A DNA stretch of 64,000 nucleotides from Galbula dea. Taxonomy: Eukaryota > Chordata > Aves > Piciformes > Galbulidae. This document shows, piece after piece, positions 1-12,700 of the stretch. Numbering within the stretch: position 1 is the stretch's first letter; every line of letters begins with the position of its first letter. Made by a program: the position numbers and the translations under genes. The notes under the pieces were generated by a model. That model ran no database searches. It worked only from the letters and a program-made list of their open reading frames with translations, and was not told the origin of the DNA. Location of the stretch: assembly GCA_013399015.1 (NCBI GenBank), contig VWZX01010418.1:808874-872873 (forward strand). Reading direction: 5' to 3'.

Positions 1-102
1 TACAGTGGCAAGATCACCTCCCTGCTCCTGCTGGTCACACTATTCCTGATACAAGCCAGGATGCCATTGGCCTTCTTAGCCACCTGGGCAGACTGCTGAC
101 TC
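1..102 (-). mobile_element. CR1 LINE fragment, ORF2 C-terminal part
   Basis: Read on the minus strand, this translates without a stop into the conserved C-terminal part of CR1 ORF2 (endonuclease/reverse transcriptase polyprotein). It includes KKANGILACIRNSVTSR followed by SREVILPL, a stretch found in most avian CR1 copies. The element's 3' end lies to the left, outside the window. The 5' truncation falls near 102, where similarity stops. 5' truncation is normal for CR1, which copies itself by target-primed reverse transcription and often fails to finish. It is a dead fragment. Confidence 0.88.
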
Positions 103-1905
103 TACAGGTATTGTGTTCAAACCTGCTTTGCTTGCATCTTCTGTTGTAATCACATTATGAGATGACACATACATTCTATTGGCCATAAAGGAATGCTTAG
201 AGAATTCAGGTTAAGAAGATTACTCAGTTGCCTTATTTAGATGAAAAATTCTTCTGAGTATCTGGCACATTAAGCCATTCATTAAATAACAAAATGTGTC
301 CTCTCTCTCTTTCTTCTGCCTGTTTGCATTTTTTTCCATTCTCAGTTTCCTGGTCCTTTTATCATTGTATGTTTCTCTTTTCCCAGTCTGTGGATCTCTT
401 TTCTCATCTTTGCTACTCCTATACTTGCTCTTCCTCCTGTTCCTCTTCACTCTTCCCATCATCTCTCCTATCCTACCTCTACCTAACACCACCAGCCATT
501 CTCAGTTTGTCCTTTTAATCACATCCAGCCTCCTTTCTATTTATGCTGCTCCATTTTATGGATCATGGCAGGAAACCAGCAGCTTTCTTATTTTCCAGTA
601 CTTCATGTAGGGAAAAATCTGTGCTGTTACATTGGATCTAAACCAAGTCTACAGAAATGTCCCATTCACCAGGTTTTCCATATGCAAAGGCACACCATTA
701 CTTTTGAATGTCCCACAGCCAACAGAGTTTCATAAGTGACTTAGTCCAACAGGTGTGTAGTTGGATGATGCTTACTTACATTTAGATATTATCCTTTATA
801 GACTAACTATAAGTGATTGTAACAGGGCCTATATAAGGACATTCATTTCTGTACCTAATTATTTCCACTTAGATGGCTCCATGTAGGTACATCTATCCAG
901 TTAGGTAACATCTGATACAGGAACTTAATGGAAATTGGGTGATCTGAATATGACCTTCTCCCCTCAACCCATTCTCTTGGTCTCTCCTCAAGGCCAAACA
1001 ACAGGATTGGTTATAAAGATAACCCAGCTGCCAAGCATGTCTAAAAGTATGTCTAATGCATAAAGAATGAGAAGGACTTCCTCCAAATTAATCTCCCATT
1101 TTTAATATAGTCACACCAATTCTGCCTGCAGGTCAACACCATGGCTGCAGGGATGTAACTTGCTAAAATCACCTTAATTATGCTTTCTTTCACCTTTCTT
1201 TATGGATCCTGCTGATATCTGTTGAAGAGGATTCTTTGAAATCCCACCCTTGGATAACACAGAGAGAAGGACTTTCACACTACACTTTTGGAACAAATCT
1301 GTCTTGCTAGACTGGGTTATCATATATCTGAAGCAATTTCTGTTCATTGTGCAGAGCTATCAGTGACATGACTATTCTATAAATCTTAGGGTAATCAGGA
1401 CAGGAATGTCACACCAACATGGTCTCCCCTTTCACAACAGGAATGTGAGGAAACTACAAACTATTGCAATACACACCAATGTCACTGTGAGTAGAATTTG
1501 ATTCATGGGACATTTTTGTTCAGCTGAAAAATCAATAAATGTCAAACAATTATGAGTAACTTCTCCCAGCACAGCTTGTAATGAAATTGTGCTTTAGACA
1601 TAAGGCTAAATGCAAGCCATATTTTAGACATGTTTTGGAGTTAGCTAAAGGCAGAGATCTCTAGAATTATCCACTACCATCATTTTATTTTTCTGTCTTC
1701 CAGATACATTTTCAGTTATTCTTTTATTTACTTATTTTACTTCTTGCCACTTTCTTTGGATAGGGCTCAGTATAAAAACATCTCTTATTTGGTTTACAAC
1801 ACAAGTCCAGTAAACACTTATTTTCTTCTTAGCATGAAGTACTGTTTTATTAAAATATATGGTGATGCTTGTACCATCACAGAAGTAATTGTGAAGATGT
1901 TCAGA
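103..1905. other. Gene-free sequence with a pyrimidine-rich tract
   Basis: No gene is recognised. Positions 296-540 are strongly pyrimidine-rich on the plus strand (TC-rich, many CTTC, TCTC and TTCC words). This produces open frames of 74-104 codons on the plus strand and 90 codons on the minus strand. Those frames have low-complexity composition (Leu/Ser/Phe on plus, Lys/Arg on minus) and are not credible genes. The rest looks like unique AT-rich DNA. Confidence 0.6.
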
Positions 1906-1986
1906 ATCCTGCTGTGGCAGGGGGGTTGGACTAGATGATCTTTTGAGGTCCCTTCCAACTCCTAATATTCTGTGATTCTGTGATTC
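1906..1986 (+). mobile_element. Very short young CR1 LINE 3' end
   Basis: About 80 bp of CR1 3' UTR that ends in the octamer tail, with two copies of ATTCTGTG and a partial third. It is identical over about 75 bp to the copy at 52617-52698 and differs at only three positions from the copy at 42930-43009, so it belongs to a recently active subfamily. TTCAGA occurs at 1900-1905 and again at 1984-1989, where it overlaps the tail. This may be a 6-bp target-site duplication, but the overlap with the repeat makes that uncertain. Confidence 0.93.
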
Positions 1987-4900
1987 AGAGCTTGTCTGAA
2001 CCTGAGCTAACCAAAACTGGGTCCTACTTCTTTACCCAAGGCAAACATTCCAGAGGAAAGTCTAGTTAAATAATACAAATAATATATTATACCACTTACT
2101 ACATGTATGTGTGTGAGTGTATGCATATATTTACACAAACACATTCACAATAGATACATACATACACACTCTATGAGCATGTAATATACCTGTAAATATA
2201 ATTCTGTTAGAGCTAACTTAGTGATTAACTAATCTGATTGCACCTTCATTTTTTGACTTGATATCAGAGATATCTCCATTTGTTAGTACTTGATAGCAAG
2301 CTGTAACTTTTCTTTCTCTCAGAAGGAAGGGTGGACAATTTAAAATTGCTACTTCACTTGGCATTTCTCTTTTGGAGTGAAAATGTAAATCCTCATGGCT
2401 CATAGGTATCTTTATATATGAAAAGAACAGGAGTTGTTTGTTTTAAGTTTTGCAGTTAGTTTGGGCTGATAACATCCAAAATTGGGAAGGTAGAAATGAC
2501 ATATAAAGCCAGTATACAGCAATGATGAAAGCTCATCCTGCATCTGACTTCAAAAAGGTTTGCAAAGTCTGTGCTGCCTATAGCAGGCAATACCTGTTGT
2601 CTGACTCTGATACTGTTGATTCTAGAGGGAGACAAAGGCAGGGGAGGTGAAGAAAGAAAACTACTTGCTGCAAAGATGCAGACCTACATATCCTTCTTGC
2701 CCAACACAGAAAACTGATGCTGAATGCATATATGCACACATATCCTTCTACTTGCAGCACTACCCACAGCCAAGAGAAAACAATCATCTCAGGAGAAACA
2801 AGAGGAAAGAGATAGAAAGTAAAATAAAGCCAGTCAATTCAATGCAATATAAACTGAGGTAGATATTTAAAGGAGTTCAGCAACCACAATAAAGGTTCTG
2901 TCCTGCTAACAGGTCTCCTGAGTTCCTAGAAATGGTGAAGGATAGAAGAAGAACAGGAGAAGGGTTTGGAAAACTTAGTGAAAGTGCTGATGGATTACCC
3001 TATGCTGCACCCTAATGAAGTGTCTCAGCCTTTGCACTTGGCCCCTGAGAACAATCACACATTGTTTTTCAGTGTCTTGTGTTTTGTATTTATGTAATTC
3101 ACTGGGTAATTCAGAATGAACTTTCCTGCTTGATATCCATGCATATTTTGTAAGCAGGCAGGGAAGAGCCAGAGATGATCTATTTCACTGTGTTCCTTGG
3201 TTCACAGCACAAGAGATTCAGGCCAGACATCCTTTTAATCATACAATGCCACATGAAACACTTGGTAGGGTGACACAACTTACTGGAGATTTAGGGGTTA
3301 TAATTTACAGAATCTAGCCCTGGGCACTGTGAGTCCTAAACTGGGTTGCTCTGATGCTGACCTGACCACTAGCATGGCTGAGCAGTTTGGACACACAGTC
3401 TCTGGCTTAACTAATTGGTTTCCTCCAAATAGAGCATGAGCCTATAAATCTCTACAGAGAAGACACATTCAGTGGGGAACCCAGTGTCTGACAAACAGCT
3501 GAATGGAAACACCCCATGGAGCAGCTGGTGCCTCTACATGGAGCCATATGTAGGCACAATAGGGTAAAGCCAGTGTCACCTCTTGCCACAGGTTACATTG
3601 CAACTATTTTGGAATCCTTTGCTTCAGAAACACCCACTTAATATCCCAGTTCAAAATACATATAAGCAAACATTACACAGAGGTGCACTCTTATAACCTT
3701 AATGCAGGGTGGTTTTTTTCAGTAGTATGCTTTGGCATTTTGTAATGCTATCTGGCCTTTTCCCCAAAAGAAGGATAACAACATACAGAAATAAGTGGTT
3801 TTGCTGAAGGTACAGTGATCTTGAAGGGAAGAAAATATAAAATCCAGACACATAACAACTGCTTGGGATGTTTTCTGGCCTAAATTGCAGCTCTCCTCAT
3901 GTCTAATATCCTGGATGCAAAAGACAGTTAAAGATGATCATAAAATAAAATACTGAGATGAGTATTCAGTTCCTATTCTCTGGCAGAAATTGTGATGTTG
4001 GTTATTACTGGCCTTTCATGCTTCAATAAAAGCCTTTAAAATATCACCCCTCATTTATGTGCTTTTGAAGTAATTTCTTGAATCAGAGTAACTCCACTAC
4101 CAGTCCCTTCAGCATTCCTGGCTTCTATATTAACAAGTTTTCTTTCTTAATGTTCTCTTCTCTCCTGTGAACAAGGTTTGGAAATGCTACTCTAAGCAAG
4201 GGCACAAGGTTCCTCTCAGTGATTTTATTCAAGCTCCCTTATTTAAGAAAACAAACACTGGGCCTAATTAATTCTCCTATGTGTCTTCCAAGCTGACAGA
4301 CTACAGTTTTTTTTCCTTTATTTCTTTCTTTGATTCTACCTATAAGCTTATTGTCATCTACTGCTAGAGAATTTAAACAGTGATTTTGTTAATGATACTC
4401 TTTGCAGAAGAGAATGGATCTTCCTTTCTCTTGGCAACTGTGGTGCTGTTTTCCTTTCCTGGTATGGACTGGTAAAGCAGACAATCTGCTTGGATATCAC
4501 AGCAACAAGCTTTTGAATCCAGAGGACAAAAAAAGACTAATCAATTCTGTTCAGTATCTGGGTTCTGCCTCAGGTGTCCAGGCCATATTATCCACTCCAT
4601 ATACTTATTTTTGATTCTGGAGGAATTGTCAGGGCTTTCCTAGTAAATTACTGAACTGGACTCTTCAAACTCCTTAGGCCTTTCTGCAGCTGGGATTATG
4701 GAGCATTAGTTATCTACTGCCAGGTTAAGCTCTGTAAGCTGCTGAGAGCACCACCTAATCAACCCTTATGTTTCTAACTGGTCTACTTAGAGTCTACACT
4801 GTAGTCTAAAACAAGCATTTGTCTCCTGTCTAGCAAAGGTTTGACATACCTTCATTGATCTCTATTTACTTAAATGAATTAACAACTAATTAATGTAAAG

Positions 4901-7900
4901 TAAAAGCAAAACAACTTCAAACTGCTAGCATAAGCCACCTTTAGTCTTCAAAAGAAGAGAAAGGTGAATGAATCTAAGGTATCAGTGTGAACAAAAATAA
5001 TTGCATATAAGTCAGCATCATACCTGAATTTAAGTCTTCTGGACACAACTATGTTACAGTCACTTTTTCTGCCTTCTCTTGTGCTTAAAGTGCTTCAGAC
5101 TTGAGGAATAGCAAAAGCTCACTCTACACATAATATTACAGTGGTTTGATGACATTTCTCCTCCCTTTTTCCCACACTCTGCCCCAGAGCTGTGCCAGTG
5201 GAGAGGGTCATATGAACAGTCTCTCAAATGCTTGATGGAAAACAAGAGCTTCTTTTTGGTGGTATGAACTCTGGATCTGGGCTGGCACAGCTGAGTTTGC
5301 AAGTCCTAAGCTAAGAAGCAATCATATGAGTCACTCCACTAGTAAAACTACAGGGGCAGCACTGCCAGCTGGTGCATGGCAATGACTGTGGGAAAGGAGA
5401 AATGTCTTTAAGCAGAACAGCTGGACCCTAGAAGGTGCCATCCATCTGAAGCTGTAAAAGCTCTACCTCACTGTTCCATAGGTGTAGGAAAGACCAAGCC
5501 CAAAAGAAAACATGTGACAGGGAAAGTTTCTGTTAGCAATCAGGAAAAAAAAATTACAATATACTTCTATCCACTTATTATAAGCTATGTTTGAAAGTAA
5601 ATGAGAGAACAGCTAGTAGATCAGCAAACTCTTGTAAGTATAGAAACTAAAAATTTCTCATACTCAGTCCTCAAACAAATAAACAACCTTTTTCTGTAGT
5701 GTAAGTGTGACAACTTAGATTTTTCCCTGGCTTTTGGCACTAAAACCCCTCCAAACTCATAAAACCTTCAAATATCAAAAGTTAGAACTATCTCTAAGTG
5801 TTGTTTCTGCACTGGTAGAAATTCTTAGCAAAAATTTGTTTCAGAGAAAACATTTTTACTGGTACTTAACTTTAAGTGAGTCTATGTAGAGTTTATAGGG
5901 TAAAGCATCAAGCAAATAGCATGTCTTAAAATCCAATAGTAGTTTGCTGGACAATTTTTTCTTGCTTGACTGAAATGAAGCAGTTCCTTTCCTTCTGATG
6001 CATGTTTAATTGCACCAGAGCAATGTTTTGGGAGCCATACTGCAAACCAGATGAGTACATTGGTCTGCTTTATAAAGGACCTTGAGCAAAAGCAAAAGGA
6101 GATGAGGCATTTTCCAAGGTTGCTAATCTTGCTCGGTGTTCAGTGCTGCAAAAAACTATGCCAGTACAATGGGAAGGAAAGAGACAGAGATAGGTGCAAG
6201 GTTGTGGGCAAGGGTTGGAGCTGCTTAAGGTCAACTTTACCACCAAAAAAAATACCCATGGAAGGCTAAATTTATGTTAGGCATGAGCTCTGTGCCCCAC
6301 TCAGAACTATCAATTAACATGTATTAATTTATGTTTATATTAATATATTCAAAAATTAAATAATGTTAAGTTACAGATTAAGCATACCAAATAAATATCA
6401 CTATAAACCTTGGTTTAGTAGTCCTTTAAAACTGTAATCAAGAAAAACTAAAATTCACATCTATATAATGTATTTCTATTTTAACACCCTTACAGAACTT
6501 CACCTAAAATACAGCATGAATTCTTCTGCTTCAGTGATCACTTGTGATTCAAGGTGATTTATCTGTTCATTTGGAAGGACCTGTGGGATGGTATCATAGG
6601 TATGTATTTCCTTCTCATTCTAAAATAAAGCTTTCAGAACATTTTTAAGTGTCACAACAAAAACTCTATAGGAAGCAAAAGCATATCTGAAAATCACAGA
6701 AGTCTACTTTTGAAGGCCTGTCTCTGAGCCCAGATACAACCATTAGCACAGAAACTGCACTTCTCTTATAGAAATGGCATATGAACTACAAGCAATGGCT
6801 GACAAAACACATATTTAATGAAGATAAAGTAACAGAGTGCTGGAGAATATCAGGTAGTAAGCTTCTCAGGATTACTCATATGAGACATTATCCCTTTGTA
6901 TAAACACACAAACATGCACTGCCAGTCAAAACATTGAATTAAAGACAGTTTTAGCTTCTGGACTTCACATCAAAGGCTAAAGGTGGCTCTCCCTCTTCTT
7001 GGTGTTATACCAAAGCTTGGAGCAGAGATCCAGATTAGGAGTGCCTGGAGTTTCCTAGGCTGCAGCACAGCTTGGATTTGCATGTTAAAAGTACACAGCA
7101 CTACTTCTGAGGTTGTATGTGCCATATTAGGGCATAAAGGTCCAGAGGGAAATCTAAGAGCAATCAGCCCAAGAGCCAGCTTCCTTCCCCAAAGGTAATG
7201 CAGTGTTGTAAGAAATGATGTTCTAAAGGACAGTTGGTCTCACTGTTGGTGTAATGCCTCCCATAGGGGTAGTGATCCTGGCTGCAATGCTTTAGACCTG
7301 ATTGTTTACAGACAATCAAGTCTGACCTAAAGAAGGATTTATATGCTTGAAACTTGTCTTCTTCTCCAAACTATTTTGGTTAACCACAAGAAAGGACAAA
7401 CCTTATATTACATCTATTTAAAACAAAAAAACAGGGGTTTGAAGCTAACAAAAAATTCACATATAAAAGCAAAAATTGCACACAAACTTATTGAAAACAT
7501 TGACTTCTGAGCAAATAGGAGAAAACTACAAAATGTAATTAAAGTTGCACCTTTTACTATTTTCCAAAGCAAAACATACATTACCTGAGGGGTTATATTT
7601 CATTCTTTAAGCAAAGTTGTAGGACTGCATCCCAGCTTTAATCACAGAAATATTAAACTCTGCAGGGGTTAAAAGCTGTATGAAGTTGCTGTTACATTGC
7701 ACAACTACTGCTGTGGCTTTTGAAAGAAGTGATTGGAAATAGAAGAGCAACAGACTGAGATACTGTCTTTTATCACTCAGTGCTGAAGAACAGTGCAGAA
7801 AATGGGGTGTGTTCCAATCAACTGCAGAGGAGCTGTTGCACTCATTTTATAGACTAATAAGACATTTGCAGAAGGATTTTAACAACAGAATCAGAAACTG

Positions 7901-8329
7901 AAACAGCAGCAGGCATAATTAACTATAAGAATATATTGTGAAAGTTTTTATAGATTTTGTTTCATCAAATAACAGTTTAACAAAGAAGTTTTGTGATTTT
8001 TCATTTTTTTTTCCCTAAGTATTTAATGACAAACACAGCTCCAGAAGATATATTTTATCTTTCTGGACTCTTATTTCTCATGCAGAATATGTTTATTGAG
8101 GTTTTAATATTAAATAGTTTACTCACAGCACTTTCATTCAGATTCAGAAGCTAGTTTTCCTCCTTCATAAAAAAGTATTTTTGGATACATGGCTGAAGAG
8201 CTAAGCCACAAAGTTGCCTTCCAAATGCAGCAGCTGAGTGCAACACACAATCCCAGAGATATACCTCTCAGTAGGCTCAGAGGAATGCATGGGTAACGCT
8301 CTGCACATCGTTCTGAGCATAATGGGAAA
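1987..8329. other. Gene-free AT-rich sequence
   Basis: No gene or clear transposon is recognised. A decayed TG/CA and ATGT simple repeat occupies about 2099-2172. An AT-only-like stretch lies around 6315-6480. A 66-codon frame starting at ATG 4414, with a good Kozak context and a hydrophobic start, is discussed under the findings but is not called a gene. The remaining open frames are short and have no family signature. Confidence 0.55.
2099..2172. repeat. Decayed TG/CA and ATGT microsatellite
   Basis: The tract opens with interrupted TG and ATGT units (ATGTATGTGTGTGAGTGTATG) and closes with CATACATACACAC. The plus-strand TG block and the CA block could pair partially as an inverted repeat. 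The interruptions indicate an old, no longer expanding repeat. Confidence 0.65.
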
Positions 8330-8600
8330 CCATCCACACCAGCAAGGCTGGAAACCCCTTTTTCCTGATTGGCTGCTCATCCCAAACTGCCTGGCAGAGC
8401 TTCGAAATATGCAATGCAGGGAAGTGATATTCTGTGGCATTCATTCAATTTACCTGCACTACACTCCAGGGAGCCATGCTATTAAACAACAGCTCCAGCG
8501 GGTCAATAAAGTTAACTTAATTAAATTGCTTTCCCTCCCACTCTTCCAACTAGCAAGATTTAGGGAGCAGGGACACAGTGCTGCTTGTAAATAAAAGGAT
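8330..8600. promoter_or_regulatory. Candidate conserved non-coding element
   Basis: This block is repeat-free and denser in known binding words than its surroundings. It has a CCAAT-type box in inverse orientation (TGATTGGCTG, about 8367), an E-box-like CACCTG-type word on the minus strand near 8454, and GTTAACTTAATTAAATTG (about 8509). The last joins an HNF1-like half site GTTAA with the homeodomain core TTAATTAA. The same span contains an open frame of about 100 codons from its first ATG, but that resembles no family. Calling it regulatory is inference; conservation cannot be tested here. Confidence 0.25.
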
Positions 8601-11129
8601 GATTTAGCTAATCATTTCCTGAAGAAAGATACATTTTTGTCAATAATTCTATATACAAAGCAGAGAGCTAGTTTAAATTAAAACAAGTATGTAGAATGAG
8701 GGGAGAGACAATACCTACTAATGAATGGCCATTAATACTTTTCAAGTGGGGTCAATGAAATGCACTACTTAAAAGTTAAATCTCAGAGAGTGAACATTTT
8801 ATTCCATAAAACTGAAATTATAGTTGCTTGAGTGTAATGTTATAAAACATACTATCATTGTTAAAAGCACAATGAATACAGATTCTTAATTTGCAGAGGA
8901 CCAATCTAGTTCCTTTCTGGTCATTTGGATATATACACTCTCACTGCCTTGCAAGAGTCATGCTTTAGGAGTCTCTAGTCTGTCCTTTCCTGTAGCAGTA
9001 CACAGGAACCACTAAGGATAACAACCATTGCAGTTAAGGCAACCTTTACAGATTATTAGCAACCTTACCATATTTTCAAGTCCTCAGTCTGAAACCTTTG
9101 GGTCTGCTTGTCTGTTTGAGGCTAGATGTTTTCAAAAGCTACAACTAAACCGATTAAGCTGTTGTGCAAAATGATATTTAGGTATTCTGACTCCTTTTTC
9201 CTCAGAAAGTCTACTACTTGCTCACTTGTAATACAGACCTGCAATTGCCCTAATGTTACATGTGCACCATCTGCTCTGTCTCTTGAGTGTTTCCAGCTTT
9301 AGCCCAAATCCCTCTTTGCAGACACTGAGTGAAAATATGACAAGCACTGGCAGATAGACTCTCTAAAGATTTCTTCTGCGCTGCGTATAATCTATTCCCT
9401 CTGAGTTTTTACTTGCAAGTAAATGGGTCCTTTTTATTTCTTTTCTTCAAGTATTTTTACTGATTCCTATGAATAGCATGATCTTGAAGCTAGTCTGAGT
9501 TCCTCTAAGCAAGTGAAGAGAGAGGGACTCTTGTAAAGGCACGTACGCACAGTTCGATTTAGGCAGTATTAAAATACAACACAAGACAGAAAAAGGTTCC
9601 TTTATGTCCTTGTTGCCAGTTCTTGCAGTACAAGCAGTCTCTCCATAAACTTGTCTGCCATAGGGTCTGAGACTGTCCTTTCCTCCTAGAGCTCAAATCC
9701 TCCCCCAGCACTGGGTTTGCTGCTATTTTTTCTACTCTGACTCTATCCATCCAGTGCAAGTAAAGGTCTCTGATCCCAAACCAGTGAAATTACTAGAGGT
9801 AGCCTTATGATAGAGTCCTTTCTCTGCTTTTATACTGGTTATTTCAACTTTTCTTCACAGCACAAGCTGGAATGGCACCAGCTGCCATTGTCTTCCAATA
9901 TTACTGAAAGAAGCCCAGGGAGATCATTACTCACACAGATTTGAATGTCACTCCATAAGAACTCCCACTGAATGCTATAAGACAAAACTAAGATTGAACA
10001 TATGAATTACTGTGATTAGAAGAGTCAGAATTCAGTTGTAATGAACAGCCATTTGATTGCTTCATATTCCAGGATGTGTTACTTCATCAACACCTTGTCA
10101 CAGTTGAGAGTCCACAATGAAAAATGTGTATGCAAATACAAACATTAAATAACTAGGCTGAGAAATTTAATATAAAACTAACAATGACCCATCTAGGGAA
10201 CTATCTGTCAAGGAGACTGAACTCATTTAAATTAATGGCCCAATGCAGTGGAAAAGTGGCCAGGATGATGAGTGCTGTAGGGTCAGAGCCAGTCAGTCTG
10301 TTGGGATTGCCTGTCACTCTCCTTGCACAATTTCTGCAGCACCCAGAGGTGATGCACTTGACCTCCAGGAAGGGAGGTTGATATTCAGCCTCTTCCAGTG
10401 CACCTTCTAACTGATAGATCTCAGCCCCAGAGAAAGGTCTGCTTACAGCATCCAGAGGTGCCAGGAAGGGGAGTGAGGACCATTGTAGACAACAGTGAGC
10501 TTTTGGCTAGGACTGAATACACTGAATAAGACCCTTCTGTAAGTAGAAGGGTGAAGAAAATGGAAGTATCTATTATAAACAAAATAGCATTGAAATGGAA
10601 ATATATTTTTTAACCAGTTTAACTCCATATGACAACATAAAATAATTCAATATTGTAGTCATTATATTCATATATATACTTTCTCTTTTTTCCCCCTTCA
10701 CTTCCTTAAGCCTGATGAAGTTGGTAGAGCAGGAGACAGATGCTCTGCACTATTACTGCAATACATAAATCTCAGTGAATATTAAGAACACCACAACCAT
10801 TAGCAAAAAATTAAACAAAAAGAAAAAAATTAAGAAGACAGTTTTCTTAGGATAAATTAAACGGTTTGGTTCCTTCCTAATGAGCTATGCTTCTGGCTCT
10901 TTGCTCATTTATACCCTGACAAGACAGGCAAAGAATGTGTCTGTATCTGCCCAACAAGTGTTGTTATCTTATAACTGGTTATTAGTACTACAACACAAAT
11001 ATATTACTCATGTGGAGCTACATAGGACTGCATTTAGCCAAACCTGCACTCAAATTAGAATAGGTCTGTCCTGTTGTATCAGAAGGGGGGAATTATAGTT
11101 TGGAAGTGGCACTCTTCTTTAAAAAGATA

Positions 11130-12700
11130 TTAAACATGTGATCTCTGCTGTTTTTTTGGCTGTCAGGAATTTGCAGTCCTTTGCCAGAGCCCCAGGAGGA
11201 GCTGCTGGAGACAGGGTGTTACAGATATACACCACAGCCCCAGGGATCCCAGCTACAGTGACATCAATTTCTTCTATTTTTAATGTGGGTGAGGCAGTGT
11301 TAGCCTGTCCAGTAGCCAAAGGGCTGAGACAAGCATGCTGACCCTACAGACTCTTCAAGGCCAGGCTCCTGTACTCACTGTGAAGGCTGCTGCTGGGCAT
11401 CCACAACTTGTGCCTGTAGGAGGAGGTTGTGGGAACCCAAATCTTGAAGGCTCAGTAACTTCTGCCCACTGGAGAGCAGGGGCAAAGCAGCAGAAGCAGC
11501 TGCCTCTCTATGCACTGTAAGGAGCAGAGACCACTTGCTTCATCTACAGCAATGAGAAGAGAAGTTCACAGTGATCCTGCCTGCCTTTAGGCACTTAACC
11601 AAAGCAATTAACCAATTCAGAACAGTTGCCTTTGGCTGACAATGAAGAGAAACAGACACCTATAAAAGCCCACTCAGGCCTTAAATGGACCATGGTCCCT
11701 CAAGGTCTTGCCTTTCCAGTACTCCTCCTCTATGTTAACTGGAAGTGCCCAAGGTCATGGTACCTCTAGATTTAGGACCCTCAGTTAGATGCCAGAAGCT
11801 AGATAGACAAGGGTCATTGAGATCTTTGAGCAACAAGAGAGACTGTGAGGATGACAGCAGTGACTATGACACCTGACAACCCAGCAGGACCTGCCCACTC
11901 TCCTCTTCCTGTCCCCCTGAGCACCCCACAAAGAGTCCCCATTGCAGGGACTGTTGTGTAACTGCAGCTCAGGCTGTTCTGCTTGCCCTGACTAGCAGGT
12001 ATGGGGGATGCTTGACCCCCTGCACCCAGGTACTAACTGGGCATAGCAGGAATGCTGACCTGGATCAGGCCTGGAGCCACAACACAATTCTGGGGAAGAA
12101 GGCAGAGCTGTGAAGAACTTCCCACTGTAGCAGTGAGGAAGGTGTCATTCTCTGATCTGTGGGTTCATCATCAAGTGCAAGCAGCAAAGACAGGCAATAC
12201 CTGCTCCAGCACAAAGTCTCTGAGGGAAAAGGTAACCCATGAACACACCAAAACTGGGATGAATTTCTGCCTTCTTTTGTCCAGTGCCACTGGCATTTCT
12301 TGTCTGATTAGAGACTCCCTAAAACTGAATTACTCATTTAGCTCTCCCCTTTGCCATGCTCCCAACCAGGTGACTGTGACCCTTCATTTTCACTCATGCA
12401 TTCACCTGCAAAACTCTGAATTGGTAGAGACAGGTGTCACAGGTGCTCAGCATCTCCTGTGGCCAAGATCTTCATTTGTTACACCTGTCAACTCAGTCAA
12501 TGAGTGCTCTATCACATTGTGGGCAAGCATATTCCTTCCTTGCCAACATCAGAAGCAGCTCTATCTATTCAGCAACATCCCATGCTGTGCAGCTGCCATG
12601 CTACAGGGAAAGAAGATTGCTATCAGCACCATTTGCCTATATAATTGCACTTGTTACTGGGCAATTGTTGGGTCAGAGGCTAATGGTTTTTATTTGTAAT
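11130..12700. other. Less AT-rich patch with longest open frame, function unknown
   Basis: This stretch is richer in GC than the flanks, with many CAG, CTG and CCC words. It contains a TATA-like word (CTATAAAAGCC, about 11661). It also contains the longest open frame of the window: 215 codons on the plus strand from ATG 12052 to the stop at 12699. That frame is rich in Cys, Ser and His, shows no domain, signal or repeat, and has no flanking splice structure that I recognise. Further open frames of 60-67 codons overlap on both strands at 11119-11520. It could be an old unclassified repeat, a non-coding RNA exon or chance. I do not call it a gene. Confidence 0.3.

Noticed and set aside
220..610. 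Overlapping open frames of 74-104 codons
   Set aside because: They are by-products of a pyrimidine-rich low-complexity tract: Leu/Ser/Phe-rich on one strand and Lys/Arg-rich on the other.
8238..8594. 118-codon open frame as a gene
   Set aside because: It opens on GTG rather than ATG, has no family signature and overlaps long open frames on the other strand.
12052..12699. 215-codon open frame as a protein-coding gene
   Set aside because: No domain, no signal, no exon structure and no recognisable family. One frame of this size is plausible by chance in 64 kb read in six frames, especially in a less AT-rich patch.
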